Part shown: positions 53,786-62,768 of the stretch, one piece after another | Position numbering within the stretch: the first letter of the stretch is position 1 | How the letters are laid out: each line of letters starts with the position of its first letter | DNA from: JAJFUE01 sp041687335 | Lineage (GTDB): Bacteria; Sumerlaeota; Sumerlaeia; MVZB01 | Assembly: GCA_041687335.1 (NCBI GenBank) | Contig: JAWLCE010000010.1 | Span: 57,095-121,094, forward strand | Direction of reading: 5' to 3' | DNA length: 64,000 bases | Made by a program: the position numbers and the translations under genes | The notes under the pieces: generated by a model | The model's database searches: none | What the model saw: only the letters and a program-made list of their open reading frames with translations | Told to the model about the DNA's origin: nothing

Positions 53786-53973
53786 CGGGTGTTCCTCATT
53801 CCAACAGATGCCTGCCTAAAAAATTCTAATCCCTCGCGCCCTGTATTCACAAGCTCCCGCGCCCGTCAGAATTTCCAGATTTGGCCATTGCTTCCGCGCC
53901 AAAATTTTGTCATCTTGTCGATTCGACTCACGTGAATGCCCAGCGCTTGATCTCGACAGGAAACATTTCGCCC

Positions 53974-55386
53974 ATGGCACCCCAGGCAAAGCTCGGCAAA
54001 ATTCTGGTCGTCGATGATGAATGGACCATCCGCGACGTCCTCTCCAACATCCTCGCCACCGAAGGATTTGAGGTTGAGACTGCCGATGATGGCCTTCAGG
54101 CCATCGCCAAGCTCGACGAGCAATCCTATGATTTGGTCATCACCGACCTTAAGATGCCCAATTGTGACGGCATGGAGGTCCTGCGCCACCTCTCCCGCCA
54201 GAACGTCCACACCCTGGGCATCGTCGCCACCGGTTATGGCTCGATCGAATCTGCCGTCGAGGCGCTGCGACTGGGCGCCTTCGATTACATCACCAAGCCC
54301 TTCCACCTCGACGAGATCAAGATTCTGGTCCACAAGGCGCGTGAATTCCAGGCGCTGCGCACCGAGAACAAGACCCTCAAGCGTGAGCTGCAGCGTTCAG
54401 GCCGCATCGAAAACCTGATCGGCCAGTCTCCGCCGATGCAGGAACTGGGCCGCTTGATCCAGACCGTCGCCGATTCGGATTCGACCATTCTGATCCTCGG
54501 CGAATCGGGCACCGGAAAGGAACTGGTCGCCCGCGCAATCCATTGCCATTCCGAGCGCTCGTCCCAACCGCTGATCCCCGTCAACTGCGGCGCCATCCCC
54601 GAGGATCTCCTCGAGAGCGAGCTCTTTGGCCATGTGAAGGGCGCCTTCACCGGCGCCACGATGAACCGCGTCGGCCGCTTTCAGATGGCCGATGGCGGCA
54701 CGATTTTCCTCGACGAGATCGGCGACATGAGCCCCAAGCTCCAGGTCAAGATCCTGCGCGTGCTCCAGGAGCAGACCTTCGAGCCGGTTGGCTCCACCAC
54801 CACCGTGCGCGTCAATGTGCGCGTGCTGGCTGCCACCAATCGCAACCTTGACCAGGACGTCGCCGCCGGCCGCTTCCGCGAGGACCTTTTTTACCGCCTC
54901 AACGTCATTCCGCTGACCATCCCACCCCTGCGCGACCGAATTGAGGACCTGCCGCTGCTGGTCGATCACTTCATTCGGCGCTTCAACAAGCTCAAGAGCC
55001 GTCACCTGACACGCTTCAGCGATCCGGCGATGCGCGTGCTGGCCTCCTACGGCTGGCCGGGCAATGTCCGCGAGCTCGAGAACCTGGTCGAGCGGATGGC
55101 AATACTTAATGGCGAGGGCGAGATCGATCTGCCCCAGTTGCCCGAGAAATTCAGTGGCCTCGCCCCCGCCACGCTGCCCAGCTCCGGCATGCCGATCGAG
55201 ATCCCCGAGGAAGGAATCGACTTCAACAAGCTCGTCGACGACTTCGAGATGGACCTGATCGAAAAGGCCCTGGAAAAGGCGGGCGGCATCAAGAACAAGG
55301 CCGCAGCCCTGCTCAACATCAAGCGCACGACCTTGGTCGAGAAAATGAAGAAAAAAGGGATGCTCACCGAAGGCGTGGTGGAATAA
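53974..55386 (+). CDS. NtrC-family sigma-54-dependent response regulator
   Basis: 470 residues. Receiver (1-120): VVDDEWTIRDVL, phospho-Asp58 in LVITDLKMPNCDG, Lys108 in DYITKPF. AAA+ domain (~145-385): Walker A GESGTGKELVARAIH (176-190), intact GAFTGA loop for sigma-54 contact (223-228), Walker B IFLDEIGDM, and arginine finger region VREDLFYRLNVI-like FREDLFYRLNVIPLT. C-terminal Fis-type HTH: EKAGGIKNKAAALLNIKRTT. ATG at 53974 with AGGAAA upstream. The partner kinase is not nearby. A terminator follows at 55424-55462. Confidence 0.95.
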   Translation: MAPQAKLGKILVVDDEWTIRDVLSNILATEGFEVETADDGLQAIAKLDEQSYDLVITDLKMPNCDGMEVLRHLSRQNVHTLGIVATGYGSIESAVEALRLGAFDYITKPFHLDEIKILVHKAREFQALRTENKTLKRELQRSGRIENLIGQSPPMQELGRLIQTVADSDSTILILGESGTGKELVARAIHCHSERSSQPLIPVNCGAIPEDLLESELFGHVKGAFTGATMNRVGRFQMADGGTIFLDEIGDMSPKLQVKILRVLQEQTFEPVGSTTTVRVNVRVLAATNRNLDQDVAAGRFREDLFYRLNVIPLTIPPLRDRIEDLPLLVDHFIRRFNKLKSRHLTRFSDPAMRVLASYGWPGNVRELENLVERMAILNGEGEIDLPQLPEKFSGLAPATLPSSGMPIEIPEEGIDFNKLVDDFEMDLIEKALEKAGGIKNKAAALLNIKRTTLVEKMKKKGMLTEGVVE

Positions 55387-55423
55387 GCGACCGCGCGCCC
55401 GAGCTGCGGCACGAATACACGAC

Positions 55424-55462
55424 AGCCGGGGGGGGCCATTGGGACCCACCCCGGCTTTTTCT
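55424..55462 (+). terminator. Rho-independent terminator after the NtrC-type regulator
   Basis: AGCCGGGG pairs with CCCCGGCT around a 16-base loop; a T-rich tail (TTTTTC, TT) follows. Confidence 0.8.
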
Positions 55463-55504
55463 TATCAGACCCACCCGCTGCAGGTTCACCGCCGGCGGCG
55501 GCCT

Positions 55505-56680
55505 TTAATAACGTCCCTCACGCTGGATGGTCGACATCACCAGCCGCACGCTGCTCAACAGGGTGCCGTTGTTGACCGATCCGGCCGTTGTCAGCACCAC
55601 TCCGCGCCCCTCACGCGCCATCGCGATGTCGCGTCGGCACTGTTCGACGATCCCCGCCTCGTCATTATACATCACCGTATAGGGGGCCAGTTCGCCCCAA
55701 ATCTCGGCCGTGGGCAACCAGCGACGGATTTCATCGATCATTACGGTGGGCCCGAAGTTGGTCCAGTTGATGCCCAGCCGGCTCAGCAGTGGCAGGATGT
55801 GAGCCATCGCCGAATCCGAATGCTGGGCCCGGCGGTCGGCCGGGTCGGGGCAATACTGATCGAAAACCCCCTTGATGATCGGGTAGGCGAAGAACTCATA
55901 CATCTCAGGGTTGAGCAGATAGCAATTGTCGTCGTTGAACTGGAATCCGCGCGGCGCGGTCTCGGCCGTATGGCCCGCCTCCTCGTCCAACAGCCGCCCG
56001 ATCGCCAGCATGGCCCCCAGAATCGCATCGCGGAAACGCCCAGCCAACTCGCGATTGTCCATCAGCAGGTAGATCAGGTTCTCGATCCCATAGATTGACG
56101 TCGCCAGCGTGACCGGCCCGCGCTGAAAGCGGTAGGCCGGGACACGCGCGCCCAGAGCCTCCAGGCGCGCCTTCTCCTCGGCCCAGTTGTCAGGCAGCAG
56201 GAATGAACGCATGTCGTCAATGCGAGCCTCGACTCGATCGAGCAGCTCGGCCAGCTCGCGCTCATTGTGCGCCGACTCCTTGATCCACCAGGAATCGCTC
56301 ATCCAGACGCTCTCGCACTCGAAGACTTCATGCAGTTTCTTGAAGGGGAATTTGAGCGGCGGCGTCAACGGCCGCTCGGCCAGGATGCGGCGCCCGATGA
56401 TCTGCTCGGCACGGTCGTTATAGGCCTTGCAGAGCGCCACGCACCAGTCGCCGTCGTTGTAGAGACGCCAGAAGTCCTCGGCTACGCCCAACTCGGCGAA
56501 AACACATTCGGGCTGCATCGCGAATTCATGGCCGACCACCACCAGACCGCATGGGACCTGCGGAATCGTGCGGCCGAACGGCTGGGCAATCGCTTGCTCC
56601 TGATCAGCCCAGAATCTCTCAATATCCAGCGGGGCAAGGCTGGTTTTGTCGATCGGTGGCGGGTTCATTTCCAACTGCAT
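55505..56680 (-). CDS. Uroporphyrinogen decarboxylase (URO-D) family protein
   Basis: A 391-residue protein of the PF01208 superfamily. GPVTLATSIYGIENLIYLLM, SDSAMAHILPLLSRLGINW and MYNDEAGIVEQCRRDIAMA fit the (beta/alpha)8 barrel of this superfamily, and VLTTAGSVNNGTLLSSVRLV is the usual end. True HemE residues are not all present; such proteins are often methyltransferases (cobalamin-, methanol- or methylamine-type) or unknown. The start is ATG at 56680 with GGAGG upstream. Stands alone on the minus strand. Confidence 0.78.
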   Translation of the reverse strand: MQLEMNPPPIDKTSLAPLDIERFWADQEQAIAQPFGRTIPQVPCGLVVVGHEFAMQPECVFAELGVAEDFWRLYNDGDWCVALCKAYNDRAEQIIGRRILAERPLTPPLKFPFKKLHEVFECESVWMSDSWWIKESAHNERELAELLDRVEARIDDMRSFLLPDNWAEEKARLEALGARVPAYRFQRGPVTLATSIYGIENLIYLLMDNRELAGRFRDAILGAMLAIGRLLDEEAGHTAETAPRGFQFNDDNCYLLNPEMYEFFAYPIIKGVFDQYCPDPADRRAQHSDSAMAHILPLLSRLGINWTNFGPTVMIDEIRRWLPTAEIWGELAPYTVMYNDEAGIVEQCRRDIAMAREGRGVVLTTAGSVNNGTLLSSVRLVMSTIQREGRY

Positions 56681-56774
56681 CCGGCAGCCTCCAATTGAGA
56701 TGCCCAACAATATGGGCTGCTCCACCCAGCCCTGCAACTAATTTCAGGCTGGGAGTCAATGCACCAATGCCAAA

Positions 56775-56818
56775 GCCCCGCCGGCCGGCTGGTCCGGCCT
56801 GGCGGGGCTTGTTCATTT
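56775..56818. terminator. Strong hairpin upstream of the tRNA gene
   Basis: GCCCCGCC (56775-56782) pairs with GGCGGGGC (56801-56808), with an inner GGCCGG/CCGGCC extension. Poly-T follows on the plus strand (56815-56821). It may insulate the tRNA from the neighbouring leftward gene. Confidence 0.65.
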
Positions 56819-56841
56819 TTTCGCCTTTGTTCAGGGCCACC

Positions 56842-56871
56842 TTGACAGGTTCTGCCCCGACTCGTTACCCT
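56842..56871 (+). promoter_or_regulatory. Promoter of the tRNA gene
   Basis: TTGACA at 56842-56847 and TACCCT at 56866-56871, 18-base spacer. Transcription would start near 56878, 12 bases before the mature tRNA. Confidence 0.6.
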
Positions 56872-56889
56872 TATTCCTGTCCGTGCAGC

Positions 56890-56965
56890 GGGCCCTTAGC
56901 TCAGCGGTCAGAGCCGCCGGCTCATAACCGGTTGGTCCCAGGTTCGAATCCTGGAGGGCCCACCA
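56890..56965 (+). tRNA. tRNA with CAU anticodon (Met elongator or Ile2)
   Basis: A complete 76-base cloverleaf with encoded CCA. Acceptor GGGCCCT/AGGGCCC, D-arm GCTCAGCGGTCAGAGC, anticodon loop CTCATAA, T-arm with GGTTCGAATCC. The C-A-U anticodon serves elongator Met, or Ile (AUA) if lysidine-modified. The acceptor stem, the TTAGCTCAG segment and the TTGGTC variable loop resemble the Ile2 tRNAs of E. coli and Bacillus more than elongator Met, so Ile2 is favoured but not certain. It is not an initiator, because the 1-72 end pair is matched (G-C). Confidence 0.92.
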
Positions 56966-56973
56966 CTTCCACA

Positions 56974-57510
56974 TCAGGCGACGGGCGGGGTGCTCCCCTC
57001 GCCCATGCGGGCGATCTCCTCCTGCAATTGCCCATCCCGGCGCACCACGGTCTGGCTCATTTTCTTTTTATACTCGATCATGCGCTGACGCAGTTGGTCG
57101 TCGGCCGTGGCCAGAATCTGGACCGCCAGCAGGGCCGCGTTCTGCGCCCCGCCCACCGCCACTGTGGCCACCGGCACCCCGGGAGGCATCTGCGCAGTCG
57201 AAAGCAGCGAGTCAAACCCCTGCAGACTTCCCGAGGCCAGCGGCACCCCGATCACCGGCAGCGGCGTGTGCGCCGCCAGCACACCGGCCAGGTGCGCCGC
57301 CACGCCCGCCCCGGCGATCAGGACCCGAATCCCGCGCTCGTGGGCAGTGCTTGAAAATTCGGCCGCCCGGTCCGGCGTCCGGTGCGCCGACATCACGTGG
57401 GCCTCCCAGCCGATGCCGAACTCGCTCAGCGTTTCCCCGGCCCGCTTCATCACCGGCCAGTCCGAATCGCTCCCCATCAAAATCCCCACCAGCAGCTTGC
57501 GCTCACTCAT
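56974..57510 (-). CDS. purE: N5-carboxyaminoimidazole ribonucleotide mutase
   Basis: A 178-residue class I PurE. VGILMGSDSDWPVMKRAGE is the substrate-binding start, HVMSAHRTPDRAAEFSSTA the catalytic His region, and GAGVAAHLAGVLAAHTPLPV with GVPLASGSLQGFDSLLSTAQ the CO2/ribotide loop. It converts N5-CAIR to CAIR in purine synthesis and normally needs PurK, which is not in the window. Stop is 9 bases from the tRNA end, convergent with it. Confidence 0.97.
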   Translation of the reverse strand: MSERKLLVGILMGSDSDWPVMKRAGETLSEFGIGWEAHVMSAHRTPDRAAEFSSTAHERGIRVLIAGAGVAAHLAGVLAAHTPLPVIGVPLASGSLQGFDSLLSTAQMPPGVPVATVAVGGAQNAALLAVQILATADDQLRQRMIEYKKKMSQTVVRRDGQLQEEIARMGEGSTPPVA

Positions 57511-57761
57511 TATGTCTTACCTCAATCGGCAGGATACCGGCGCGATCAGGCGCCGGGACAGTCCCCAAACGAACATTATGCAAGCTCGCCCGATCCGGCT
57601 GCAAGGCCGTTCGATGGTCAGCCGTTGCTTCCCGGGCCCTGTTGGGTTCCAATGGATGTTTAACCTGTCGCGCTTGCCCTGGCATGCGGTTTCGGGTTAA
57701 AAAGAGGGGCTTTTTTATGCAGCCCTGGGTCATCAAGGGCTCCATGGATGGGAATTGCCGG

Positions 57762-59483
57762 ATGCGCGTCATCGGAATCCACGACGGTCACAATGCGGCG
57801 GCCTGCCTGGTCGAGGCGGGTGAGGTGCGCGCGGCCCTCCAGGAGGAGCGCCTGACACGGATTAAAAACCATGACGCATTCCCGAAGCAGGCGCTGGGGT
57901 GGCTGCTGGCCGAGACCGGCTGCGGCTGGGAGGACATCGACGCCGTCGCCTTCAATGGCCATCACATGCCGATCCACCGCGATCGCGCCGACCTGATCGA
58001 AGCCACGCGCTGGGGCGGCAGCCGCCGGCCGGCCCGGGCGCTGCGCCGCTGGGCCCGCTCGCTGACCCCGGCGCTCGACGCATGGAAATCTCGCCGTCGC
58101 AACGCCCGCGTCGCCGAGGCCCTCGCCGCCGGCGTGCCCGCCGAAAAGATCGTCTTCATCGATCATCACCGCTGCCATGCCGAGGCCGCCACCTGGGGCG
58201 CCCCCTGGCGCGGCGAACCCGTGCTGGTGCTGACCGCCGACGGCGCCGGCGACGACCTTTGCGCCACCGTCAGCCTGGCCGACGCCGAAGGCCGCCTGAC
58301 CCGGTTGGCCCAGGTCAACGAATCGCACTCTCCCGCGCTGGTCTACCTCACCGTCACCACTCTGTTGGGCATGGTGCCCAACGAACATGAGTATAAGCTG
58401 ATGGGGATGGCGCCCTACGCGGCCCCCGCCCGCGCCGAGGAAGCCTTTAAGGTTTTCGCCTCAATGCTGGAGTGGGACCCCGACCAGCCGCTCGTCTGGC
58501 GCCGCCGCGCCGGCGTGCCAAGCACTTATTATTGCTATGAATGGCTGCGCGAGCGGCTCGATCTGATGCGCTTCGACGCCATCTGCGCCGGCCTGCAGCT
58601 CTGGGTCGAGCGTCATTTGGCCGCCTGGGTCCATCGCGCCATTATGCAGACCGGCGTGCGGCGGGTCGCCCTTTCAGGCGGTATTTTCATGAACGTCAAG
58701 GCCAATCAAGTCATCGCCGAGCTGCCCGAGGTTGAGTCTCTTTTCATCTTTCCCTCCTGCGGCGACGAAACCAACGCGATTGGTGCGGCCTTCGCACATT
58801 ACGTCGACCATCGGGCTCTGGCCGATCCCCTGCCCCGGCCGCTGGGTCCGATCTACTGGGGCGGCGCCCCGACCGAGCCCGAGATCGAGGCCGCCCTGCG
58901 CTCGGCGGGCGACGGCTTCCGCTTCGAGCGTCCCGCCAGCATCAGCGAGCGAGCCGCCGAGGCGCTGGCGCGCGGCGAGGTGGTCGCCCGCATGGACGGC
59001 CGCGCCGAGTTCGGCGCCCGCGCCCTCGGCAACCGCTCGATCCTGGCCGACCCTTCGCGCCCTGATGTCGTCCGCCGCATCAACGAGATGATTAAGAGCC
59101 GGGATTTCTGGATGCCCTTTGCCTGCTCGATGCTCGCTGAGCGCGCCGATGATTACATCGTCAATCCTAAGAACCTGGCTGCCCCATACATGATTCTGAC
59201 CTTCAACGCCACCGCCCGCGTCGATGAAATCGCTGCCGGCAGCCATCCGGCCGACCGCACCGTGCGACCGCAACTCGTCCAACGCGACTGGAACCCGGCC
59301 TACTGGGACCTGCTGCGCGCGTTCGAGTCGCGCAGCGGCATCGGCGCCCTGCTCAATACCTCGTTCAACCTGCACGGCCACCCGATCGTCAACACCCCCG
59401 CCGAGGCGCTCGATGTCATGCGCCGCTCGGGCCTGGACCGGCTGATTCTTGGTCCATTCTGGGTCGAGAAGGTCGGCACCTGA
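57762..59483 (+). CDS. Carbamoyltransferase (NodU/CmcH/TobZ family)
   Basis: About 573 residues. N-terminal YrdC/Kae1-like part: MRVIGIHDGHNAAACLVEAG, KIVFIDHHRCHAEAATWG (metal-binding His), VLVLTADGAGDD, VALSGGIFMNVKANQ and FPSCGDETNAIGAA. The C-terminal carbamoylation domain has EFGARALGNRSILADP and LLNTSFNLHGHPIVNTPAEAL. It transfers carbamoyl from carbamoyl phosphate to a hydroxyl, often of a sugar. I use ATG at 57762; ATG at 57744 with AAGGG upstream is a close alternative. It begins a carbohydrate cluster; its stop overlaps the next ATG (TGATG). Confidence 0.92.
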   Translation: MRVIGIHDGHNAAACLVEAGEVRAALQEERLTRIKNHDAFPKQALGWLLAETGCGWEDIDAVAFNGHHMPIHRDRADLIEATRWGGSRRPARALRRWARSLTPALDAWKSRRRNARVAEALAAGVPAEKIVFIDHHRCHAEAATWGAPWRGEPVLVLTADGAGDDLCATVSLADAEGRLTRLAQVNESHSPALVYLTVTTLLGMVPNEHEYKLMGMAPYAAPARAEEAFKVFASMLEWDPDQPLVWRRRAGVPSTYYCYEWLRERLDLMRFDAICAGLQLWVERHLAAWVHRAIMQTGVRRVALSGGIFMNVKANQVIAELPEVESLFIFPSCGDETNAIGAAFAHYVDHRALADPLPRPLGPIYWGGAPTEPEIEAALRSAGDGFRFERPASISERAAEALARGEVVARMDGRAEFGARALGNRSILADPSRPDVVRRINEMIKSRDFWMPFACSMLAERADDYIVNPKNLAAPYMILTFNATARVDEIAAGSHPADRTVRPQLVQRDWNPAYWDLLRAFESRSGIGALLNTSFNLHGHPIVNTPAEALDVMRRSGLDRLILGPFWVEKVGT

Positions 59484-60181
59484 TGGACCTGACGCTCGTC
59501 ATCCCGACCCTTAATGAAGCAGGCAACATCGGCGAGCTGATCGCCCGCGCCCGCAGCGTGCTCGATCACCTCGGGGTGCGTTACCAAATCCTGGTCAGCG
59601 ACGGCGGCTCGCGCGACAATACGCTCCAGGAGGCGACGGCGGCCGGCGCCGAGGCTTTTCTCCACGATGAGGACGGCTATGGGGCCGCCTTGCGCGGCGG
59701 CTTCGCCCGCGCCGGTGGCGAGTTCATTATCACGATGGACTCCGACCTCTCGCACGAGCCTGAGTTCATCGAGTCGCTCTGGCGGGCGCGCGATCGTGCG
59801 GATATCATCATCGCCTCGCGTTACGTCAAGGGTGGCCACGCCGACATGTCCCTCTGGCGCGCCTTCCTCAGCCGCATCCTTAACATCGTCTTCACCCGCA
59901 TCCTGCGCATCCCGGTTCGGGATATCTCCAGCGGCTTCCGCCTCTACCGCCGCGCGGCCATCCAGGCGATCCCGATTCTGGCCAATGACTTCGACGTGCT
60001 TGAGGAAATCCTCATCCGCCTCCATGTCGAGGGCCACAAGGTCGAGGAAGTCCCTTTCCACTACCGCCCGCGCAAGGAAGGCAAGTCCAACGCCAAGCTC
60101 TTCCGTTTCGCCATCGCCTACCTCAAGACTTTGTGCGCGATGGCCCGGCTGCGTTATGGTAAAAAGAAAGCGCCGGTCTAG
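59483..60181 (+). CDS. Family 2 glycosyltransferase (polyprenol-phosphate mannosyltransferase-like)
   Basis: A 232-residue cytosolic GT-A enzyme: LTLVIPTLNEAGNIGELIAR, ILVSDGGSRDNTL (first acidic motif), GEFIITMDSDLSHEPEF (DxD-like Asp-Ser-Asp), DIIIASRYVKGG and RDISSGFRLYRR. The match is to DPM1-like enzymes that put a sugar onto polyprenyl phosphate. The C-terminus lacks the extra membrane helices of larger members. Translationally coupled to the carbamoyltransferase. Confidence 0.92.
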   Translation: MDLTLVIPTLNEAGNIGELIARARSVLDHLGVRYQILVSDGGSRDNTLQEATAAGAEAFLHDEDGYGAALRGGFARAGGEFIITMDSDLSHEPEFIESLWRARDRADIIIASRYVKGGHADMSLWRAFLSRILNIVFTRILRIPVRDISSGFRLYRRAAIQAIPILANDFDVLEEILIRLHVEGHKVEEVPFHYRPRKEGKSNAKLFRFAIAYLKTLCAMARLRYGKKKAPV

Positions 60182-60216
60182 AAGTTAAGGCGCATATTCC
60201 ACTGCGGCAGGCGGAC

Positions 60217-61368
60217 ATGTCCTATTCGATCTTGGTCACCGGCGGGGCCGGCTTCATTGGCTCGCATATCGTCGACCTGCTCGTCGAGCGCGGCCACAGC
60301 GTCCGTGTCTTCGACAGCCTCGACCCCCAAGTCCATGGCGAGCGCAATGGCCGCCCTCCTGGCCATCTCAACCCCGCCGCCGAATTCATTCACGGTGACG
60401 TCCGCGACATGGCGGCGCTCGACCGCGCCCTTTCCGGAATTGATGTCATCTACCACCAGGCGGCGGCCGTCGGCGTCGCCCAGTCGATGTATGCCATCCG
60501 CGCCTACACCGAGGCCAACACCCTTGGGGCGGCCACTCTGCTCGACCTCGTCGTCAACAAGCATCGAGACCGCATCCGCAAGCTGATCGTCGCCAGTTCG
60601 ATGTCCATCTACGGCGAGGGTCGCTATCGGGACCCCGCCGGCGGCGGCTTCATCATCCCCGCCCTGCGCACCCAGGCCCAGCTCGAGCGTGGCGACTGGG
60701 AACCCCGCGTTCCCGACTCCGACCGCATCGCCGCCCCCGCCCCCTGCGACGAGCTCAAGCCGCTCGAGCCGACCTCAATCTATGCCATCAACAAGCGCGA
60801 TCATGAGGAAATGGTGCTTGCCGTCGGCCGCGCCTACGGCATCCCCGCCGTCGCCTTGCGCTATTTCAACGTCTATGGCCCGCGCCAGGCGCTCTCCAAC
60901 CCCTACACCGGCGTCGGTGCGATCTTCAGCGCCGCCTACCTTAACGGCAACGCCCCCCGCATCTTCGAGGATGGCCTGCAGACCCGCGACTTTGTCCACG
61001 TCAGCGACATCGCACGCGCCAACCTGCTGGCGCTCGAGCACGACCAGGCTAATTTCGAGGCGATCAACATCGGCACCGGCCGCCCCACCAGCGTGCTTGA
61101 GCTGGCGCTGATGCTGCTCGCGCGCCTGCACCCCGACCGCACCGACGACCCGACGCTCGCCCCGCGCATTGAGGGCCGCTTCCGCGCCGGCGACATCCGC
61201 CACTGCTACGCCGACATCGACAAGGCGCGCCGCCTGTTGGGCTATGAACCAACGGTCGCCATTGAGCAGGGCATCCCCGAGCTGATCGATTGGGTCCGCA
61301 CTCAGCAGGCGGTCGATGCCAGTGAAAAGGCATTCCATGAGCTCAACCAGCGGCGGCTGGTGAATTAG
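60217..61368 (+). CDS. NAD-dependent epimerase/dehydratase (extended SDR)
   Basis: 383 residues. ILVTGGAGFIGSHIVDLL is the NAD-binding motif, IYHQAAAVGVAQSMY the conserved substrate loop, SSMSIYGEGR and SIYAINKRDHEEM (Tyr-x3-Lys) the catalytic parts, YFNVYGPRQALSNPYTGV the NYG-type block. It acts on a nucleotide sugar (GalE/UDP-glucuronate epimerase-like), consistent with polysaccharide synthesis. Exact substrate not known. Confidence 0.92.
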   Translation: MSYSILVTGGAGFIGSHIVDLLVERGHSVRVFDSLDPQVHGERNGRPPGHLNPAAEFIHGDVRDMAALDRALSGIDVIYHQAAAVGVAQSMYAIRAYTEANTLGAATLLDLVVNKHRDRIRKLIVASSMSIYGEGRYRDPAGGGFIIPALRTQAQLERGDWEPRVPDSDRIAAPAPCDELKPLEPTSIYAINKRDHEEMVLAVGRAYGIPAVALRYFNVYGPRQALSNPYTGVGAIFSAAYLNGNAPRIFEDGLQTRDFVHVSDIARANLLALEHDQANFEAINIGTGRPTSVLELALMLLARLHPDRTDDPTLAPRIEGRFRAGDIRHCYADIDKARRLLGYEPTVAIEQGIPELIDWVRTQQAVDASEKAFHELNQRRLVN

Positions 61369-61416
61369 AAAGAAACAACAACCGCCACTGGGGCTGTCCC
61401 TTCTGGAGCTTGTTTC

Positions 61417-61995
61417 ATGCTCATCATGCTCTCCGCCATTGTTATTGTAAGCACCGGCGCCCTTGTCTTCTTTCTCAATCGATCCCGGCGCAGGAAACAT
61501 GAGGTCGTGCTGCGCCTGAACGAGCGCCTTCAGGATGCCCGCGCATCCGATCACAGTCCGAATGTGGGTCTGGGGCCAGAAACGCAACAGTTTGTTGGTT
61601 CTCTTTTACTCGTGGAGCCTCATGAGGGCTATGGATGGTCGAGGCTGGACCCTGAAGCACCGCCAGAGAAACCGGATCCCCCCCCACCTTTCAGGATGAG
61701 GCTGGTCAGGTTGACTAGTTTCGCATCGAGTGGCGGAACCCGCACCGGCGGGTTTGCACAAATTGAACAGCAGGGGCATGCGCTCAATGGTTTCTGGGTT
61801 GCCTTTGCCCCCCGCTGGACTGGTTCGTGGAACTTCACCAGCAGGATCTGTCCCAGCAATATCGTCATTGGCCCAACCGAGCCGATAGAGTGTGGGGATA
61901 TCTGGGCCGCAATTTCTCATGGAACCCCCATACTCGCCGGATTTGGTGAGGTGAAAGCGTTGGAGTCGGAGCCGACAAGACCCCTTTCTTTTTGA
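61417..61995 (+). CDS. Hypothetical membrane-anchored protein
   Basis: A 192-residue protein starting MLIMLSAIVIVSTGALVFFL, one membrane helix, then a basic NRSRRRKH stretch and a soluble part with a Pro-rich linker (DPEAPPEKPDPPPPFRM) and a beta-rich end (FRMRLVRLTSFASSGG, ALNGFWVAFAPRWTGSWNF). GGAGC lies before the ATG. Base use is more AT-rich than the genes around it, so it may be a later arrival. No family recognised. Confidence 0.6.
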   Translation: MLIMLSAIVIVSTGALVFFLNRSRRRKHEVVLRLNERLQDARASDHSPNVGLGPETQQFVGSLLLVEPHEGYGWSRLDPEAPPEKPDPPPPFRMRLVRLTSFASSGGTRTGGFAQIEQQGHALNGFWVAFAPRWTGSWNFTSRICPSNIVIGPTEPIECGDIWAAISHGTPILAGFGEVKALESEPTRPLSF

Positions 61996-62067
61996 TCCAC
62001 ATCGGGCTTAAGATTTGTTTGAGGTCGGTCCGCCACCTGCCTCTGGATACCCGCGCTGGAACTTAAT

Positions 62068-62763
62068 TTGACTGCAACCAGCCATGACCTGCGCGCCATC
62101 CTGCGCGCGCTTTATTTATTCCGTGGCTGGACCGAGGACGACCTCGAGCGCATCGTGCGCATCAGTCACCCGCTCGAGCGCCGCCAGGGCGACACACTCT
62201 TCATGCAGGAGGATGACTGCCGCGCCCTCCACGTGCTCACCCAGGGCCGCGTGCAGATGTTTCGCATCGCCCCCGATGGCCGCGACATCACGCTGCACGA
62301 GCTGCGCCCGCCCGAGCTGGTCGGCTGCGCGGCGCTCTTCCTGGAGGGGCGATTCCCTGCCGGCGCGCGCGTCGTCTCGCCGACGGCCGAACTGATCGCC
62401 ATCGAGGGCCAGCCATTCCTGAAGCTGCTCGAGGAGCGGCCGCGACTTTCACGCGCCATGATCGCCGCGCTGGCAATGCGCCTTTCGGCCGTTGCCGGGC
62501 GCCTCGAAAGCCTCGCTGCCCAGTCCAGCCCCGCGCGCGTCGCCAACTGGCTGATGGATCAGCCCAGCCAGGAGGGCGCCGGCGGCCACCGCCAGGTTCG
62601 CATCGAGGGCAGCAAAAAAACCCTCGCCGCCACGCTCGGCATGACTCCAGAAACCTTCTCACGCGCCTTGCGTCAGCTTTCCGAGGAATCCCTCATCGCC
62701 GTCGACCGATCCCGGATCACGCTGCTCAATATCGATCGCCTGCTGGAGCTGAGCGAAGGGTGA
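62068..62763 (+). CDS. Crp/Fnr family transcription regulator
   Basis: A 231-residue protein: cNMP-binding-like barrel (~20-130: LERRQGDTLFMQEDDCRALH, GRDITLHELRPPELVGCAAL), a dimerisation helix, and a winged HTH near residues 165-220 (KKTLAATLGMTPETFSRAL, RQLSEESLIAVDRSRITLLN). It lacks the N-terminal Cys set of Fnr oxygen sensors. The start is TTG at 62068 with GGAAC upstream. It may control the polysaccharide genes around it. Confidence 0.92.
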   Translation: MTATSHDLRAILRALYLFRGWTEDDLERIVRISHPLERRQGDTLFMQEDDCRALHVLTQGRVQMFRIAPDGRDITLHELRPPELVGCAALFLEGRFPAGARVVSPTAELIAIEGQPFLKLLEERPRLSRAMIAALAMRLSAVAGRLESLAAQSSPARVANWLMDQPSQEGAGGHRQVRIEGSKKTLAATLGMTPETFSRALRQLSEESLIAVDRSRITLLNIDRLLELSEG

Positions 62764-62768
62764 AACCC

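Noticed and set aside
57351..57761. Upstream in-frame extension of the carbamoyltransferase
   Set aside because: It overlaps purE on the other strand, is Arg/Pro/Ser-rich shadow sequence, and the family's conserved N-terminus begins at MRVIGIHDGH.
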